From the NCBI GenBank assembly GCA_047619205.1, contig JBLHJR010000006.1, forward strand, positions 1-64,000: a stretch of 64,000 nucleotides of DNA. Direction: 5' to 3'. Below the pieces are notes generated by a model that worked only from the letters and a program-made list of their open reading frames with translations, did no database searches and was not told the DNA's origin. Below are positions 16,937 to 26,127 of the stretch, piece after piece. The position numbers were made by a program, and so were the translations under genes. Within the stretch, counting starts at the first letter, position 1. Every line of letters begins with the position of its first letter. The DNA is from Endobugula sp047619205. Its GTDB lineage: Bacteria; Pseudomonadota; Gammaproteobacteria; Pseudomonadales; Cellvibrionaceae.

Positions 16937-17833
16937 ATGCTAAAAGATAGCGCTGATACCGTAACCGCTACAGCGAAAACCTCTAGCGCCGATCGCCTGA
17001 GTTTCACCCTATTCTTAGCATTAGCCGTTCATGGCTTATTAATTTTTGGGCTAACATTCAACAGCAGCAAACCCAGTGAACATGCACCCAGCGTCAGCGT
17101 CACCTTGGCCACACATGCTGCCAAGCAAGCGCCCGATGATGCTGACTTCCTTGCCCAAAACAATCAGCTAGGCAGTGGCAGCGAGCAAAAAGCGAAAGAA
17201 ATTACTACAGACATCATTCCCCCTCCATTCGACAGTACCATCATTAACGACGCGCTCATCACCGAACAACATAAGCTAGCCGTGAGTAAACCTGACGACA
17301 AACGTATAATGACTAGCACTCAAGCCGAAAACACCATTAATAATGCGCAACAACCCGATGAGAAACAAGATATAGAGTCGGGTAAAGACGCTGTAGACGT
17401 GGAAGCCATTAGTTCTCAAATTGCCAGCTTAAGAGCCAAACTAGCAGTGCAACGGCAGCAATATGCAAAGATCCCGCGAGAGCGAGTACTTACTTCGGTT
17501 TCCACGCTTGCATCCAGTGAGGCCGCTTACCTCAATCAATGGACACAGAAAATTGAGGCCATTGGTAACCAAAACTTTCCAACCGAAGCATTACGTAAAA
17601 AATTAACCGGACAATTACGACTGGAAGTCATCATTTTACCTAATGGCAGTATTTTTGAAGTTAATTTAAAACAATCATCAGGGCAAATATTATTTGATCA
17701 TGCGGCACAACAAATCGTCCGTCAGGCCTCGCCTTTTCTGCCATTTCCGCCCGAAATACGTAAAGATTACGACCACCTCGTCATTATTCGTACATGGCAT
17801 TTCAATATTAGCGGCTTAACCACTTCGCAATAG
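16937..17833 (+). CDS. tonB3: TonB-family protein, orthologue of TonB3
   Basis: 298 residues. One N-terminal membrane helix (about 22-42, LFLALAVHGLLIFGLTF) is followed by a long polar periplasmic linker and a C-terminal TonB-like domain with LRLEVIILPNGSIFEVNLK and PFLPFPPEIRKD. The Pro-rich linker typical of classical TonB is short. There are no exbBD genes nearby. The ATG follows the gshB stop with no gap. The same gshB-tonB3-yqgE context is found in P. aeruginosa, where tonB3 is needed for twitching motility, so a pilus link is plausible. Confidence 0.85.
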   Translation: MLKDSADTVTATAKTSSADRLSFTLFLALAVHGLLIFGLTFNSSKPSEHAPSVSVTLATHAAKQAPDDADFLAQNNQLGSGSEQKAKEITTDIIPPPFDSTIINDALITEQHKLAVSKPDDKRIMTSTQAENTINNAQQPDEKQDIESGKDAVDVEAISSQIASLRAKLAVQRQQYAKIPRERVLTSVSTLASSEAAYLNQWTQKIEAIGNQNFPTEALRKKLTGQLRLEVIILPNGSIFEVNLKQSSGQILFDHAAQQIVRQASPFLPFPPEIRKDYDHLVIIRTWHFNISGLTTSQ

Positions 17834-17835
17834 CC

Positions 17836-17850
17836 GCGACCAGTGGTCGC
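17836..17850. terminator. Short GC-rich hairpin after tonB3
   Basis: GCGACC-AGT-GGTCGC is a perfect 6-bp stem starting two bases after the tonB3 stop. There is no T tract, so it may be an RNA-stabilising hairpin and not a true terminator. Confidence 0.4.
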
Positions 17851-17919
17851 CAACGAGCGATTTAGTGCGCAAATAACCACAAATCCTTTTTCCTACTCAC
17901 CGTTTTGGAGTAGACTGGG

Positions 17920-18477
17920 ATGATGAATAATCACTCATTTAAAGACCACTTCTTAATCGCCATGCCTGGGCTGGCAGATCCCCGATTTTCTCAATCGGTA
18001 ACTTATATCTGTGAGCACAATAAGCGGGGTGCCATGGGGATAATCATCAACCAGCCCGCCAACATCTCTTATAGCGAGCTATTCAATCAGTTACAACTAA
18101 ACGATCAATATGATGACCACTCGTCTTTATTAATAGGCGGTCCAGTACAAAAAGAACGTGGATTTGTTTTACATACCAGTGAAAAAAAATGGTCCTCGAC
18201 TCTGGCTGTTTCAGAAAAAATCTCAATTACCGGGTCAAAAGACATACTCACTGATATCGCCAACCACAAAGGCCCCGACAGCGCCTTAATTGCACTAGGC
18301 TATGCAGGCTGGAATGCAGGTCAGTTAGAAGATGAGATCAAACAAAACAGCTGGCTTACGGTACCCGCAGAGGAACAAATTATCTTCAATACACCAACAG
18401 AGAAGCGCTGGACCTACGCTGCCAAACAACTCGGTATCGACCTAAACTTATTGTCCCCTCAAGCCGGACACGCATAA
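17920..18477 (+). CDS. yqgE: YqgE/AlgH family protein
   Basis: 185 residues with the family signatures: HFLIAMPGLADPRF near the N-terminus, KRGAMGIIINQPANISYSEL, LLIGGPVQKERGFVLHT and YAGWNAGQLEDEI. YqgE (AlgH, UPF0301) proteins are cytosolic, widely conserved next to ruvX and of unclear biochemical function. The reading starts at the ATG-ATG pair at 17920. It is followed after 22 bp by ruvX, the usual partner. Confidence 0.95.
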   Translation: MMNNHSFKDHFLIAMPGLADPRFSQSVTYICEHNKRGAMGIIINQPANISYSELFNQLQLNDQYDDHSSLLIGGPVQKERGFVLHTSEKKWSSTLAVSEKISITGSKDILTDIANHKGPDSALIALGYAGWNAGQLEDEIKQNSWLTVPAEEQIIFNTPTEKRWTYAAKQLGIDLNLLSPQAGHA

Positions 18478-18499
18478 ACATTCCCTTAATGATTCAGCT

Positions 18500-18922
18500 A
18501 TGACTATAACGGCACTTGCATTTGATTATGGATTAAAAAATATTGGCGTTGCTTATGGCCAATCATTAACGGGTCAAGGTAAAGAACTGCCCCCGCTAAA
18601 TGCCAAAGATGGCATCCCCAACTGGGATCAAATGGCTAATTTACTCAAAGAATGGAAACCCGAGATATTGATCGTTGGCCTGCCACTCAACATGGATGAC
18701 AGTGAAAGTGAATTATGTATACGCGCCAGAAAATTTGGCCGCCGCCTAAAGGGACGGTTTATGCTAGAAGTTGAACTTATGGATGAACGCCTATCGACAT
18801 TTTCCGCTAAACAGGAAGCCAAAGAAAGAGGCCATAAAGGTAATTATAAAGATAACCCCATTGATTCAATTGCGGCTCGCTTAATTCTCGAAAGCTGGCT
18901 TAGCCAACAAAATGGTGCCTAA
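18500..18922 (+). CDS. ruvX: RuvX/YqgF, RNase H-fold Holliday junction resolvase-like protein
   Basis: 140 residues. The RNase H-like fold shows FDYGLKNIGVAYG with the first catalytic Asp, LIVGLPLNMD, MDERLST and a late DSIAARLILESWL acidic motif. In E. coli YqgF is essential and acts in 16S rRNA 5' maturation; the resolvase activity is family knowledge. It is codirectional with yqgE. Its TAA stop shares bases 18920-18921 with the convergent pilU stop, so both genes end within the same four bases. Confidence 0.94.
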   Translation: MTITALAFDYGLKNIGVAYGQSLTGQGKELPPLNAKDGIPNWDQMANLLKEWKPEILIVGLPLNMDDSESELCIRARKFGRRLKGRFMLEVELMDERLSTFSAKQEAKERGHKGNYKDNPIDSIAARLILESWLSQQNGA

Positions 18923-20067
18923 CGACTAAAAAAACCACCCGAGCTATCCTCATCACCCTCTAACTTAAGCCTATCAGCAGCACGCGATAACACATTCACA
19001 TCTGATTCAGACTCCAACTTAATCAACAAGCGCAAATCATTCGCCGAATCAGCATAAGCCAAGGCGTCTTGATAACTAATTTCACCCGCATCATATAGTG
19101 CGTATAGCGCCTGATCAAAAGTTTGCATGCCCAATTCTGTAGATTTTGTCATCAGGCTTTTCAATTCACTCAGCTCACCCTTACGAATTAAATCTGCCGC
19201 TAATGGTGTATTTAACAAAATTTCCACACAAGCACGGCGACCGCCTCCACCTACAGTAGGAATTAACTGCTGAGCCACTATGGCTTTTAAATTAAGTGAC
19301 AAGTCCATCCACAATTGCTTATGTCGTTCTTCAGGAAAAAAGTGTGCAATTCTATCAAGCGCCTGATTAGCATTATTCGCATGCAGCGTACACAAACATA
19401 AGTGACCAGTTTCAGCGAAGGCAATCGCGTGATCCATCGTTTCACGCGTACGCACCTCACCAATCATAATAACGTCCGGCGCTTGTCGCAGGGTATTTTT
19501 CAACGCCACCTCAAAGGATTCTGTATCCAAACCCACTTCACGCTGCGTCACTATACAACCTCGATGCTCGTGAACGAATTCAATAGGGTCTTCAATGGAT
19601 ATAATATGCCCTTTGCTATGCTGATTTCGATAGCCGATCATAGACGCTAAAGAGGTAGATTTACCAACGCCATTGGCGCCAACCAAAATAATCAGTCCTC
19701 TCTTTTCCATGGCTAAGTCTTTAACCAGGTCTGGCAAGCCTAAGTCATCTATGACCGGAATGGTCATTCCTATTCGCCGCACCACCATCCCCATAAAATT
19801 ACGCTGATAAAACGCACTGCAACGGAAACGCCTTGCATCTTTTGAGGTAATAGCAAAATTTAATTCTTTCGTGCTAGTAAAATCATCGCGCTGCTGCTCG
19901 TCCATCACACTCAAGACAATTTTACGCGCGACTTCAGCCGAAATAGTCTTACTCGATAACGGCATCAGCTGGCCGTTAATTTTTAGTGACGGCGGCATAC
20001 CCGCTGTTATAAATAAATCAGATGCTGATTTATCCACCATCAACTTGAGTAACTTTTCAATTTCCAT
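18919..20067 (-). CDS. pilU: PilU, PilT-like retraction ATPase
   Basis: 382 residues. Hexameric secretion-ATPase features: Walker A GANGVGKST (130-138), the Asp box IISIEDPIEFVHEH, Walker B DVIMIGEVRTRETM and the His box ETGHLCLCTLHANNA. The C-terminal extension (about 345-382) with SGGFFSR is characteristic of PilU as opposed to PilT. The Walker A has Asn and Val where most PilU proteins have Thr or Ser. PilU is an accessory motor for depolymerising type IV pili together with PilT. Confidence 0.93.
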   Translation of the reverse strand: MEIEKLLKLMVDKSASDLFITAGMPPSLKINGQLMPLSSKTISAEVARKIVLSVMDEQQRDDFTSTKELNFAITSKDARRFRCSAFYQRNFMGMVVRRIGMTIPVIDDLGLPDLVKDLAMEKRGLIILVGANGVGKSTSLASMIGYRNQHSKGHIISIEDPIEFVHEHRGCIVTQREVGLDTESFEVALKNTLRQAPDVIMIGEVRTRETMDHAIAFAETGHLCLCTLHANNANQALDRIAHFFPEERHKQLWMDLSLNLKAIVAQQLIPTVGGGGRRACVEILLNTPLAADLIRKGELSELKSLMTKSTELGMQTFDQALYALYDAGEISYQDALAYADSANDLRLLIKLESESDVNVLSRAADRLKLEGDEDSSGGFFSR

Positions 20068-20157
20068 GTAAACATACCTATTTATTATTACTTTTTGCCT
20101 GCGCCAGTCATTAGCGACGCTCTCACAACACTATTATAGCCACTACTATTGCCACTA

Positions 20158-21192
20158 CTAAAAAGTATCTGGGTTTGCGGCTTTTTTCTTCGCCTCATCA
20201 CGAGTCACCAAGCCTTTTTCAACCAAGTTCAATAAACATTGATCCAAGGTTTGCATACCCATTGAGGCCCCCGTTTGAATTGAGGAATACATCTGTGCCA
20301 CTTTATCTTCTCGTATTAAATTACGAATAGCTGGAGTACCGCGCATAATTTCATGAGCCGCCACACGACCACCCCCCGTTCGCTTTAACAAGGTTTGAGA
20401 TATTACTGCCTCCAAAGAACTGGCTAACATAGAACGAACCATCGACTTTTCCTCTGCGGGAAAAACATCAACAACCCGATCAATAGTTTTAGCCGCAGAG
20501 GTGGTATGCAAAGTACCCATCACCAAGTGACCGGTTTCGGCTGCAGTTAATGCAAGGCGAATAGTTTCCAGGTCCCGCATTTCACCCACTAAAATAATAT
20601 CTGGATCTTCCCGCAACGCAGAGCGCAATGCCTCGGTAAAGCCGTGAGTATCACGATGCACTTCACGCTGATTAACCAAACACTTCTTACTCTCATGAAC
20701 GAATTCTATGGGGTCTTCGATAGTTAATATGTGCTCGTAACGCTGCTCATTCACGTAATCAATCATCGCAGCTAAGGTCGTTGATTTACCTGAGCCGGTT
20801 GGCCCCGTGACCAACACTAAACCTCTAGGCACCAAGGAAATGTCACGGAACACCTGCCCCATACCCAAATCTTCCATCGATAAGACTTTTGAAGGAATGG
20901 TTCTAAATACCGCACCAGAGCCACGGTTATGATTAAAGGCATTGACACGAAAGCGCGCAACCCCAGGCACCTCAAAAGAAAAATCTGTTTCTAAAAACTC
21001 CTCATAATCTTTACGCTGCTTATCATTCATAACCTCATAGATCAGTGCATGTACCTGATTATGTTCCATTGAGGGCAAGTTGATACGACGTATATCCCCA
21101 TCGATACGAATCATCGGCGGTAAGCCCGCAGAAATATGTAAATCAGATGCATTCTGCTTAGCGCTAAACACTAGTAATTCAGTAATATCCAT
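20158..21192 (-). CDS. pilT: PilT, type IV pilus retraction ATPase
   Basis: 344 residues. Walker A GPTGSGKST (130-138), Asp box LTIEDPIEFVHESKK, Walker B DPDIILVGEMRDLET, His box TGHLVMGTLHTTSAAKT and the AIRNLIREDK helix that is diagnostic of PilT are all intact. It is a cytoplasmic hexameric motor that retracts pili for twitching and DNA uptake. It precedes pilU by 90 bp. It is divergent from yggS, with 168 bp between them for promoters. Confidence 0.97.
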   Translation of the reverse strand: MDITELLVFSAKQNASDLHISAGLPPMIRIDGDIRRINLPSMEHNQVHALIYEVMNDKQRKDYEEFLETDFSFEVPGVARFRVNAFNHNRGSGAVFRTIPSKVLSMEDLGMGQVFRDISLVPRGLVLVTGPTGSGKSTTLAAMIDYVNEQRYEHILTIEDPIEFVHESKKCLVNQREVHRDTHGFTEALRSALREDPDIILVGEMRDLETIRLALTAAETGHLVMGTLHTTSAAKTIDRVVDVFPAEEKSMVRSMLASSLEAVISQTLLKRTGGGRVAAHEIMRGTPAIRNLIREDKVAQMYSSIQTGASMGMQTLDQCLLNLVEKGLVTRDEAKKKAANPDTF

Positions 21193-21360
21193 GAGCTACC
21201 CTTAAATTAGTCTGCAATGTATAAAGTCTATTATTGAGTCAATACTGGTATTATTTCCTGCATCCTACCTCAAAATGATAAGATGCATGAGTCGCATTAA
21301 TATAATAATGCAGTTTTTCTTCTTTTCTTAGCATAGAGCCTATCGACACACGCCTTTTTT

Positions 21361-22065
21361 ATGCACAATATTACCCAACAAACTATCCCCATACGGCTAA
21401 GTTCCATACAGCAAAAAATTGCCGCTGTAGTGAAGCTACATAAAAGGTCAGCAGCAGAAGTTCAACTGCTTGCTGTCAGTAAAACACAATCCCCCTCCCG
21501 CATGCTAGAAGCTTACCATGCAGGGCAACGTGCCTTCGGCGAAAATTATTTACAAGAAGCACGGGACAAACAAGAAGTCCTCAAGGAACTTGATATCGAG
21601 TGGCATTTCATCGGGCCGATTCAATCGAACAAAACCCGCGAAATCGCCGAACATTTTCAATGGGTACATAGTGTCGACCGTCTTAAAATTGCCAAACGAC
21701 TCAGCCAACAACGACCCGTTCAACTGCCGCCACTCAACATTTGCTTACAGGTCAATATTGACGATGAACCGACCAAGGCAGGCGTATCGCTAGCCGAACT
21801 TCCTCCACTGATGAATAGCATTAATGCATTGCCGCAAATACACTTACGTGGCTTAATGGCCATTCCCGCTAAGCGGGATAGTATCCGCCAACAACAAGCG
21901 GTCTTTAGCAAAATAGCTAACGCACTCAAACACTTGACCCTTAGCAATCCATCATTAACACTAGACACTCTATCCATGGGCATGTCTGCGGATATGGAAG
22001 CCGCTATTGCTGCAGGGGCAACGATTGTCCGCGTAGGCAGCGCCATTTTTGGCCCTAGACAGTAA
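21361..22065 (+). CDS. yggS: YggS family PLP homeostasis protein
   Basis: 234 residues, fold type III PLP protein. The PLP lysine is Lys41 in LLAVSKTQ; other conserved parts are FGENYLQEARDK, WHFIGPIQSNKTREI and LSMGMSADMEAAIAAGATIVRVGSAIFG (given as segments). No enzymatic activity is known; the family buffers vitamin B6 and amino acid pools. It heads the yggS-proC-yggT-metX-metW group. Confidence 0.95.
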   Translation: MHNITQQTIPIRLSSIQQKIAAVVKLHKRSAAEVQLLAVSKTQSPSRMLEAYHAGQRAFGENYLQEARDKQEVLKELDIEWHFIGPIQSNKTREIAEHFQWVHSVDRLKIAKRLSQQRPVQLPPLNICLQVNIDDEPTKAGVSLAELPPLMNSINALPQIHLRGLMAIPAKRDSIRQQQAVFSKIANALKHLTLSNPSLTLDTLSMGMSADMEAAIAAGATIVRVGSAIFGPRQ

Positions 22066-22121
22066 TCAATAGATTAAACATGAACCGATAATGAGCACAA
22101 ATAATAAGTAGGCAGATCACT

Positions 22122-22946
22122 ATGACAACAGCATTAACATTTATTGGCGGCGGCAATATGGCAAGCAGCATCATTGGCGGCCTAATTGAACAAGGTTATT
22201 CCGCTAGCAGCATCACCGCATGTGACCCAAACCAAGATTCATTACTGTCTTTAAGCGAAAAATTTGCCATACACACTAGCAACGACAACTTGTCTGCTTG
22301 TGCAAACACCGACGTGATTATCTTGGCAGTGAAGCCACAAATATTAAAAAACGTCTGCATAAATTTACGCTCAGCATTAACTAACCGCCAAACACCCGCA
22401 CTGATCATTTCTATTGCGGCAGGCATTAATAGCCAACAAATACAGCAATGGCTAGACCAAGACCTTGCCATTGTGCGCTGCATGCCCAACACACCCGCCT
22501 TAGTGCAACAAGGTGCTAGCGGCCTATATGCCAACCCGCAAACAACTACCGCACAAAAAGCCATCGCAGAGCAATTATTACAAGCCGTTGGCTATGTGAC
22601 ATGGCTTGATAACGAAGACTTAATTGATGCCGTAACCGCCGTTTCAGGTAGTGGCCCCGCTTATTTCTTTCTACTGATGGAAGCTATGATTGAAGCCGGC
22701 ATAAAACAAGGCCTCAGTAAAGAAAGTGCGACCCAACTCACCTTGCAAACTGCGCTAGGAGCAGCCACACTGGCTAAGTCGAGTGATGTTCCGGTAGACG
22801 AGCTACGTCGGCGTGTTACCTCACCAGGGGGCACTACAGAGCAAGCCGTTATGCATTATGAACAAGCAGGCTTGCGAGAGATGGTAGAAGGCGCAATGAA
22901 AGACTGCGCAGAGCGTTCAAAAACTATGGCCACAGAATTCAGCTAA
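22122..22946 (+). CDS. proC: Pyrroline-5-carboxylate reductase
   Basis: 274 residues. The Rossmann motif FIGGGNMASSIIGGL is at the N-terminus; VILAVKPQIL, VRCMPNTPALV and the C-terminal DAVTAVSGSGPAYFFLLMEA and RRRVTSPGGTTEQA motifs are complete. It makes L-proline from pyrroline-5-carboxylate with NAD(P)H. It lies 57 bp after yggS, the common arrangement. Confidence 0.97.
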   Translation: MTTALTFIGGGNMASSIIGGLIEQGYSASSITACDPNQDSLLSLSEKFAIHTSNDNLSACANTDVIILAVKPQILKNVCINLRSALTNRQTPALIISIAAGINSQQIQQWLDQDLAIVRCMPNTPALVQQGASGLYANPQTTTAQKAIAEQLLQAVGYVTWLDNEDLIDAVTAVSGSGPAYFFLLMEAMIEAGIKQGLSKESATQLTLQTALGAATLAKSSDVPVDELRRRVTSPGGTTEQAVMHYEQAGLREMVEGAMKDCAERSKTMATEFS

Positions 22947-23003
22947 ATTAAACGGTAGATCACGAAACAACGACTACCAGCAACATGACAAGGTAAAGCA
23001 ACA

Positions 23004-23549
23004 ATGGATAAATTGGTACAAGTCGCCCATCTTTTAATCACATTTGCCTCTTCGATTTACATCACTATCGTGATGGTTCGATTTCTTCTGCAATTAGTCC
23101 GCGCCGATTTTTACAACCCACTATCCCAATTTATCGTTAAAGCCAGCAATCCTCTACTATTGCCACTACGCAAAGTCATTCCCGGTTTATTTGGCATTGA
23201 TGTCGCCAGTCTAGTCCTCGCACTATTACTTCAAATGGCCACGATTGAACTATTAGCTAGCGTAGCAGGCCAAGGCTTCATCCCTCTACTTCCCGTACTC
23301 ATCTATTCTGTCTTCGAGCTGATAAAATTACTGCTCAACATTTATATGTTTGCCTTTATCGTGATCATTATTGTCAGCTGGATAGCACCCAACGGACATA
23401 ACCCAGCCGTTGAACTACTCAGCACGATTACAGAACCTGTACTCAGACCCATACGCAAAATATTACCCCCTATGGGAGGGCTAGACCTCTCCATTATGGT
23501 CGCATTGCTAAGCATTTATATTTTAAAAATAGCCTTTGGCTTAGGGTAA
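23004..23549 (+). CDS. yggT: YggT family membrane protein
   Basis: 181 residues with two repeats of the YGGT domain. Each has hydrophobic helices followed by NPLLLPLRKVIP or EPVLRPIRKILPP, the diagnostic LRxxRxxxP turn. Four to five membrane helices are expected. The function is uncertain (osmotic tolerance and cell division roles have been suggested for relatives). It follows proC by 58 bp, as usual. Confidence 0.95.
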   Translation: MDKLVQVAHLLITFASSIYITIVMVRFLLQLVRADFYNPLSQFIVKASNPLLLPLRKVIPGLFGIDVASLVLALLLQMATIELLASVAGQGFIPLLPVLIYSVFELIKLLLNIYMFAFIVIIIVSWIAPNGHNPAVELLSTITEPVLRPIRKILPPMGGLDLSIMVALLSIYILKIAFGLG

Positions 23550-23570
23550 TAACCGCGCTGACAAAACCCC

Positions 23571-23836
23571 ATGTCTCATGCTCAATGGCAAGGTGATCAC
23601 TTGCACTTATACTGCTGCCTACAAGCTAATTCTGCCAACAATGCCTTTGCGGGCCGACATGATCGGCACCTAAAGCCCCGCCTATAGGCGGTAAAGCCAA
23701 CAAACAATTCACTGTATTCCTGAGCCAACATTTTGGTGTAGCCAAAGCCGCTATCACCATAATACGGTCACCTAAATTTAAGCAGGCGCTACTGCCAAAC
23801 GATGCAATGCTTGCAGCCAAGGCCCGGCATCCGTAG
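23571..23836 (+). pseudogene. yggU: DUF167 (YggU) family remnant, frameshifted
   Basis: ATG 23571 opens a frame reading WQGDHLHLYCCLQANSAN and then FAGRHDRHLK, which looks like the start of a DUF167 protein, but it stops at TAG 23688-23690. From about 23675 the next frame continues with APPIGGKANKQFTVFLSQ, FGVAKAAITII and ends at TAG 23834-23836. The family normally has about four residues (such as IRIK) between LK and APP; here they are gone and the phase changes, as expected from a deletion of about 10 bp. Position between yggT and metX matches the usual place of yggU. No function is expected unless a frameshift is programmed. Confidence 0.85.
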
Positions 23837-23867
23837 ACTAGCCTTTTTCATTATTCGCATAATAAAT

Positions 23868-25016
23868 ATGTCCCCACTACCTAACGACAGCGTCGGCATC
23901 GTTTGCCCGCAAACCCAGCATTTTGATCAGCCCTTAACATTAGCTAATGGCCGCAGCTTAGACAGCTACGACATAGTCTATGAAACCTACGGCCAGCTAA
24001 ACCCTGCGAAAGATAATGCGGTGCTAATTTGTCATGCTTTGTCGGGACATCACCACGCTGCTGGATTTCATAGTACGGAAGATAAACGTGGTGGTTGGTG
24101 GAATAATTATATTGGCCCTAATAAAGCTATTGATACCAACCGCTTTTTTGTCGTATCACTGAATAATTTAGGCGGCTGCCATGGCTCTACTGGGCCTACT
24201 AGCATTAACCCTGCGACAAACAAAATCTGGGGTAGTGACTTCCCCACCTTACGCGTACGCGACTGGGTAGAAAGCCAAAAACGCCTAAGCGATGTCCTCG
24301 GCATTGAGCAATGGGCAGCCATTGTGGGCGGCAGTCTTGGCGGCATGCAAGCCATGCGCTGGGCCTTAGAGTATCCTGATAGGCTACGCCATTGCGTCGT
24401 GATTGCCTCAGCACTGAAATTAACTGCGCAAAACATTGCTTTTAATCAAACGGCTCGGCAAGCGATTACTGCCGACCCAGAGTTTTTTGATGGTGATTAT
24501 TTAGCCCACGACACTATCCCCAATCAAGGCTTGTCCGTTGCCCGCATGATTGGTCACATCACCTATTTATCGGGTGATGGTATGGGACAGAAATTTGGTC
24601 GTGACTTGCGCTCAGGAAGCTTTCAGCAGGGAATTGATGAACCACTGGAATTTGAAATTGAAAGTTACCTACGCCACCAAGGCAGCGTATTTTCCACCAG
24701 CTTTGATGCTAATACCTATATTTTAATGACCCGCGCGTTAGACTATTTTGATCTCGCTCGTGAGTATGACGACAATAATGTCGCTGCCTTTAGCCGCGCC
24801 ACCTGTCAGTTTTTAGTGTTTTCCTTTACCAGCGATTGGCGCTTCTCCCCTGAACGCTCGCATGAAATTGTGAATGCATTAACCCATGCAAGAAAATCCG
24901 TCACTTACGCAGAAATTCAATCAGACTATGGCCACGACGCCTTCTTAATTCTTAGCGAGCGTTATAACACCGCCTTTAGTGCCTACATGCAACGTATTAG
25001 TCTAGGGAGTCTCTAA
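23868..25016 (+). CDS. metX: Homoserine O-acyltransferase (MetX type)
   Basis: 382 residues from ATG 23868, giving MSPLPNDSVGIV; upstream in-frame codons lie in the yggU remnant. It is an alpha/beta hydrolase with nucleophile Ser156 in GGSLGGMQAMRW, Asp in SFTSDWRFSP and His in YGHDAFL. LSGHHHAAG and NNLGGCHGSTGP are family motifs. It acylates homoserine in methionine synthesis. The acyl donor (succinyl- or acetyl-CoA) cannot be read by eye; the tight link to metW favours the succinyl type found in Pseudomonas (inference). Confidence 0.94.
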   Translation: MSPLPNDSVGIVCPQTQHFDQPLTLANGRSLDSYDIVYETYGQLNPAKDNAVLICHALSGHHHAAGFHSTEDKRGGWWNNYIGPNKAIDTNRFFVVSLNNLGGCHGSTGPTSINPATNKIWGSDFPTLRVRDWVESQKRLSDVLGIEQWAAIVGGSLGGMQAMRWALEYPDRLRHCVVIASALKLTAQNIAFNQTARQAITADPEFFDGDYLAHDTIPNQGLSVARMIGHITYLSGDGMGQKFGRDLRSGSFQQGIDEPLEFEIESYLRHQGSVFSTSFDANTYILMTRALDYFDLAREYDDNNVAAFSRATCQFLVFSFTSDWRFSPERSHEIVNALTHARKSVTYAEIQSDYGHDAFLILSERYNTAFSAYMQRISLGSL

Positions 25017-25038
25017 GTGGCAACAAGGAAAACAACTA

Positions 25039-25635
25039 ATGCGTATTGATCTCGATAAGATACAATCCTACATCACCGCCAAAAGTCACGTACTCGATTT
25101 AGGTTGTGGTAACGGTGACTTATTGTTACATCTACAAAAGAAAAAAAATATTAGCGGTATTGGTCTAGAAAATGATGCGGCCAATATAAGCGAATGCATA
25201 AAACGTGGCGTTAATGTTGTTGAACACGATCTTAACAAAGGCCTAAGCCATATAGCGGATAACAGCTACGATGTAGTCATCATGACGCTAGCCTTGCAGG
25301 CAATGAATCGACCCGATGTAGTACTGGAAGAAATGTTACGTATCGGCAAAGAATGTATTGTGACCTTCCCTAATTTCGCACACTGGAAAGCACGCTGGCA
25401 CTTATTGACCCGCGGGCGCATGCCAATATCGGACCTACTCCCATATGAATGGTACAACACACCCAACATTCACTTTTGTACGGTAAAAGATTTTGAAGCA
25501 CTCTGCGATGAGCGCAACATTACAATCGTTGATAGCGCCGTCGTTTGTGAACAAGGGGCTAGCCAAACACTGGCACAATTACACCGGAATTTATTTGGAG
25601 AAACTGCGGTTTACCATCTAAGCAAAACATCATGA
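25039..25635 (+). CDS. metW: MetW, methionine biosynthesis protein
   Basis: 198 residues with a class I methyltransferase-like fold: VLDLGCGNGDLLLHL, then DLNKGLSHIADNSYDVVIMTLALQ and the MetW-specific FPNFAHWKARWHLL and GRMPISDLLPYEWYNTPNIHFCT stretches (given in parts). MetW is needed with MetX for homoserine acylation in Pseudomonas and relatives. It is 22 bp downstream of metX and overlaps the DUF4426 gene by four bases. Confidence 0.95.
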   Translation: MRIDLDKIQSYITAKSHVLDLGCGNGDLLLHLQKKKNISGIGLENDAANISECIKRGVNVVEHDLNKGLSHIADNSYDVVIMTLALQAMNRPDVVLEEMLRIGKECIVTFPNFAHWKARWHLLTRGRMPISDLLPYEWYNTPNIHFCTVKDFEALCDERNITIVDSAVVCEQGASQTLAQLHRNLFGETAVYHLSKTS

Positions 25636-26126
25636 GATCACGTATTTTTATGCCTTTGATTACAGCCGTTATGCAGCCCTTTATTACTTCCTTTTTATTG
25701 CTGCCGTTAATAAGTACCTGTCTTTTTTTTAGTGTAGCAAGCCATGCGCAAGACAACATTTCCCATGAGATGAAAGATCACATTGTTTATTATAATGTTT
25801 TTAACAGCTCGCTAATTTCTGCTGAAATTGCCAGCAACTACAATCTTGTTCGAGCAAAAGATCGCGTATACGTTAATATTGCGGTGGTTAAAAAATCGGG
25901 CGGTTACGGCATCGCACCCAAACACCTTACAGGCGTTTATCGTAATTTAATGCAACAAAAATTCTCACTGGAGTTTATCGAGATCAAGGAAGCCACTGCC
26001 ACCTATTACCTCGCCCCTATTCGCTTTAATAACGAAGACATTCTCCACCTTGACATCACCGTACAAGCAGAGGAAAATTCTGCTAAAGACACTTTCACTA
26101 TCACCAAAAAACTCTATGTCGATTAA
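25632..26126 (+). CDS. DUF4426 domain-containing exported protein
   Basis: 164 residues. An N-terminal hydrophobic signal (about 12-38, ending near SHAQ) is followed by a beta-rich domain with HIVYYNVFNSSLISAEIA and INIAVVKK-like strands. This matches DUF4426, a periplasmic family typically found between metW and rdgB. Function unknown. Translation is coupled to metW through a 4-bp overlap. Confidence 0.85.
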   Translation: MRSRIFMPLITAVMQPFITSFLLLPLISTCLFFSVASHAQDNISHEMKDHIVYYNVFNSSLISAEIASNYNLVRAKDRVYVNIAVVKKSGGYGIAPKHLTGVYRNLMQQKFSLEFIEIKEATATYYLAPIRFNNEDILHLDITVQAEENSAKDTFTITKKLYVD

Positions 26127-26127
26127 T

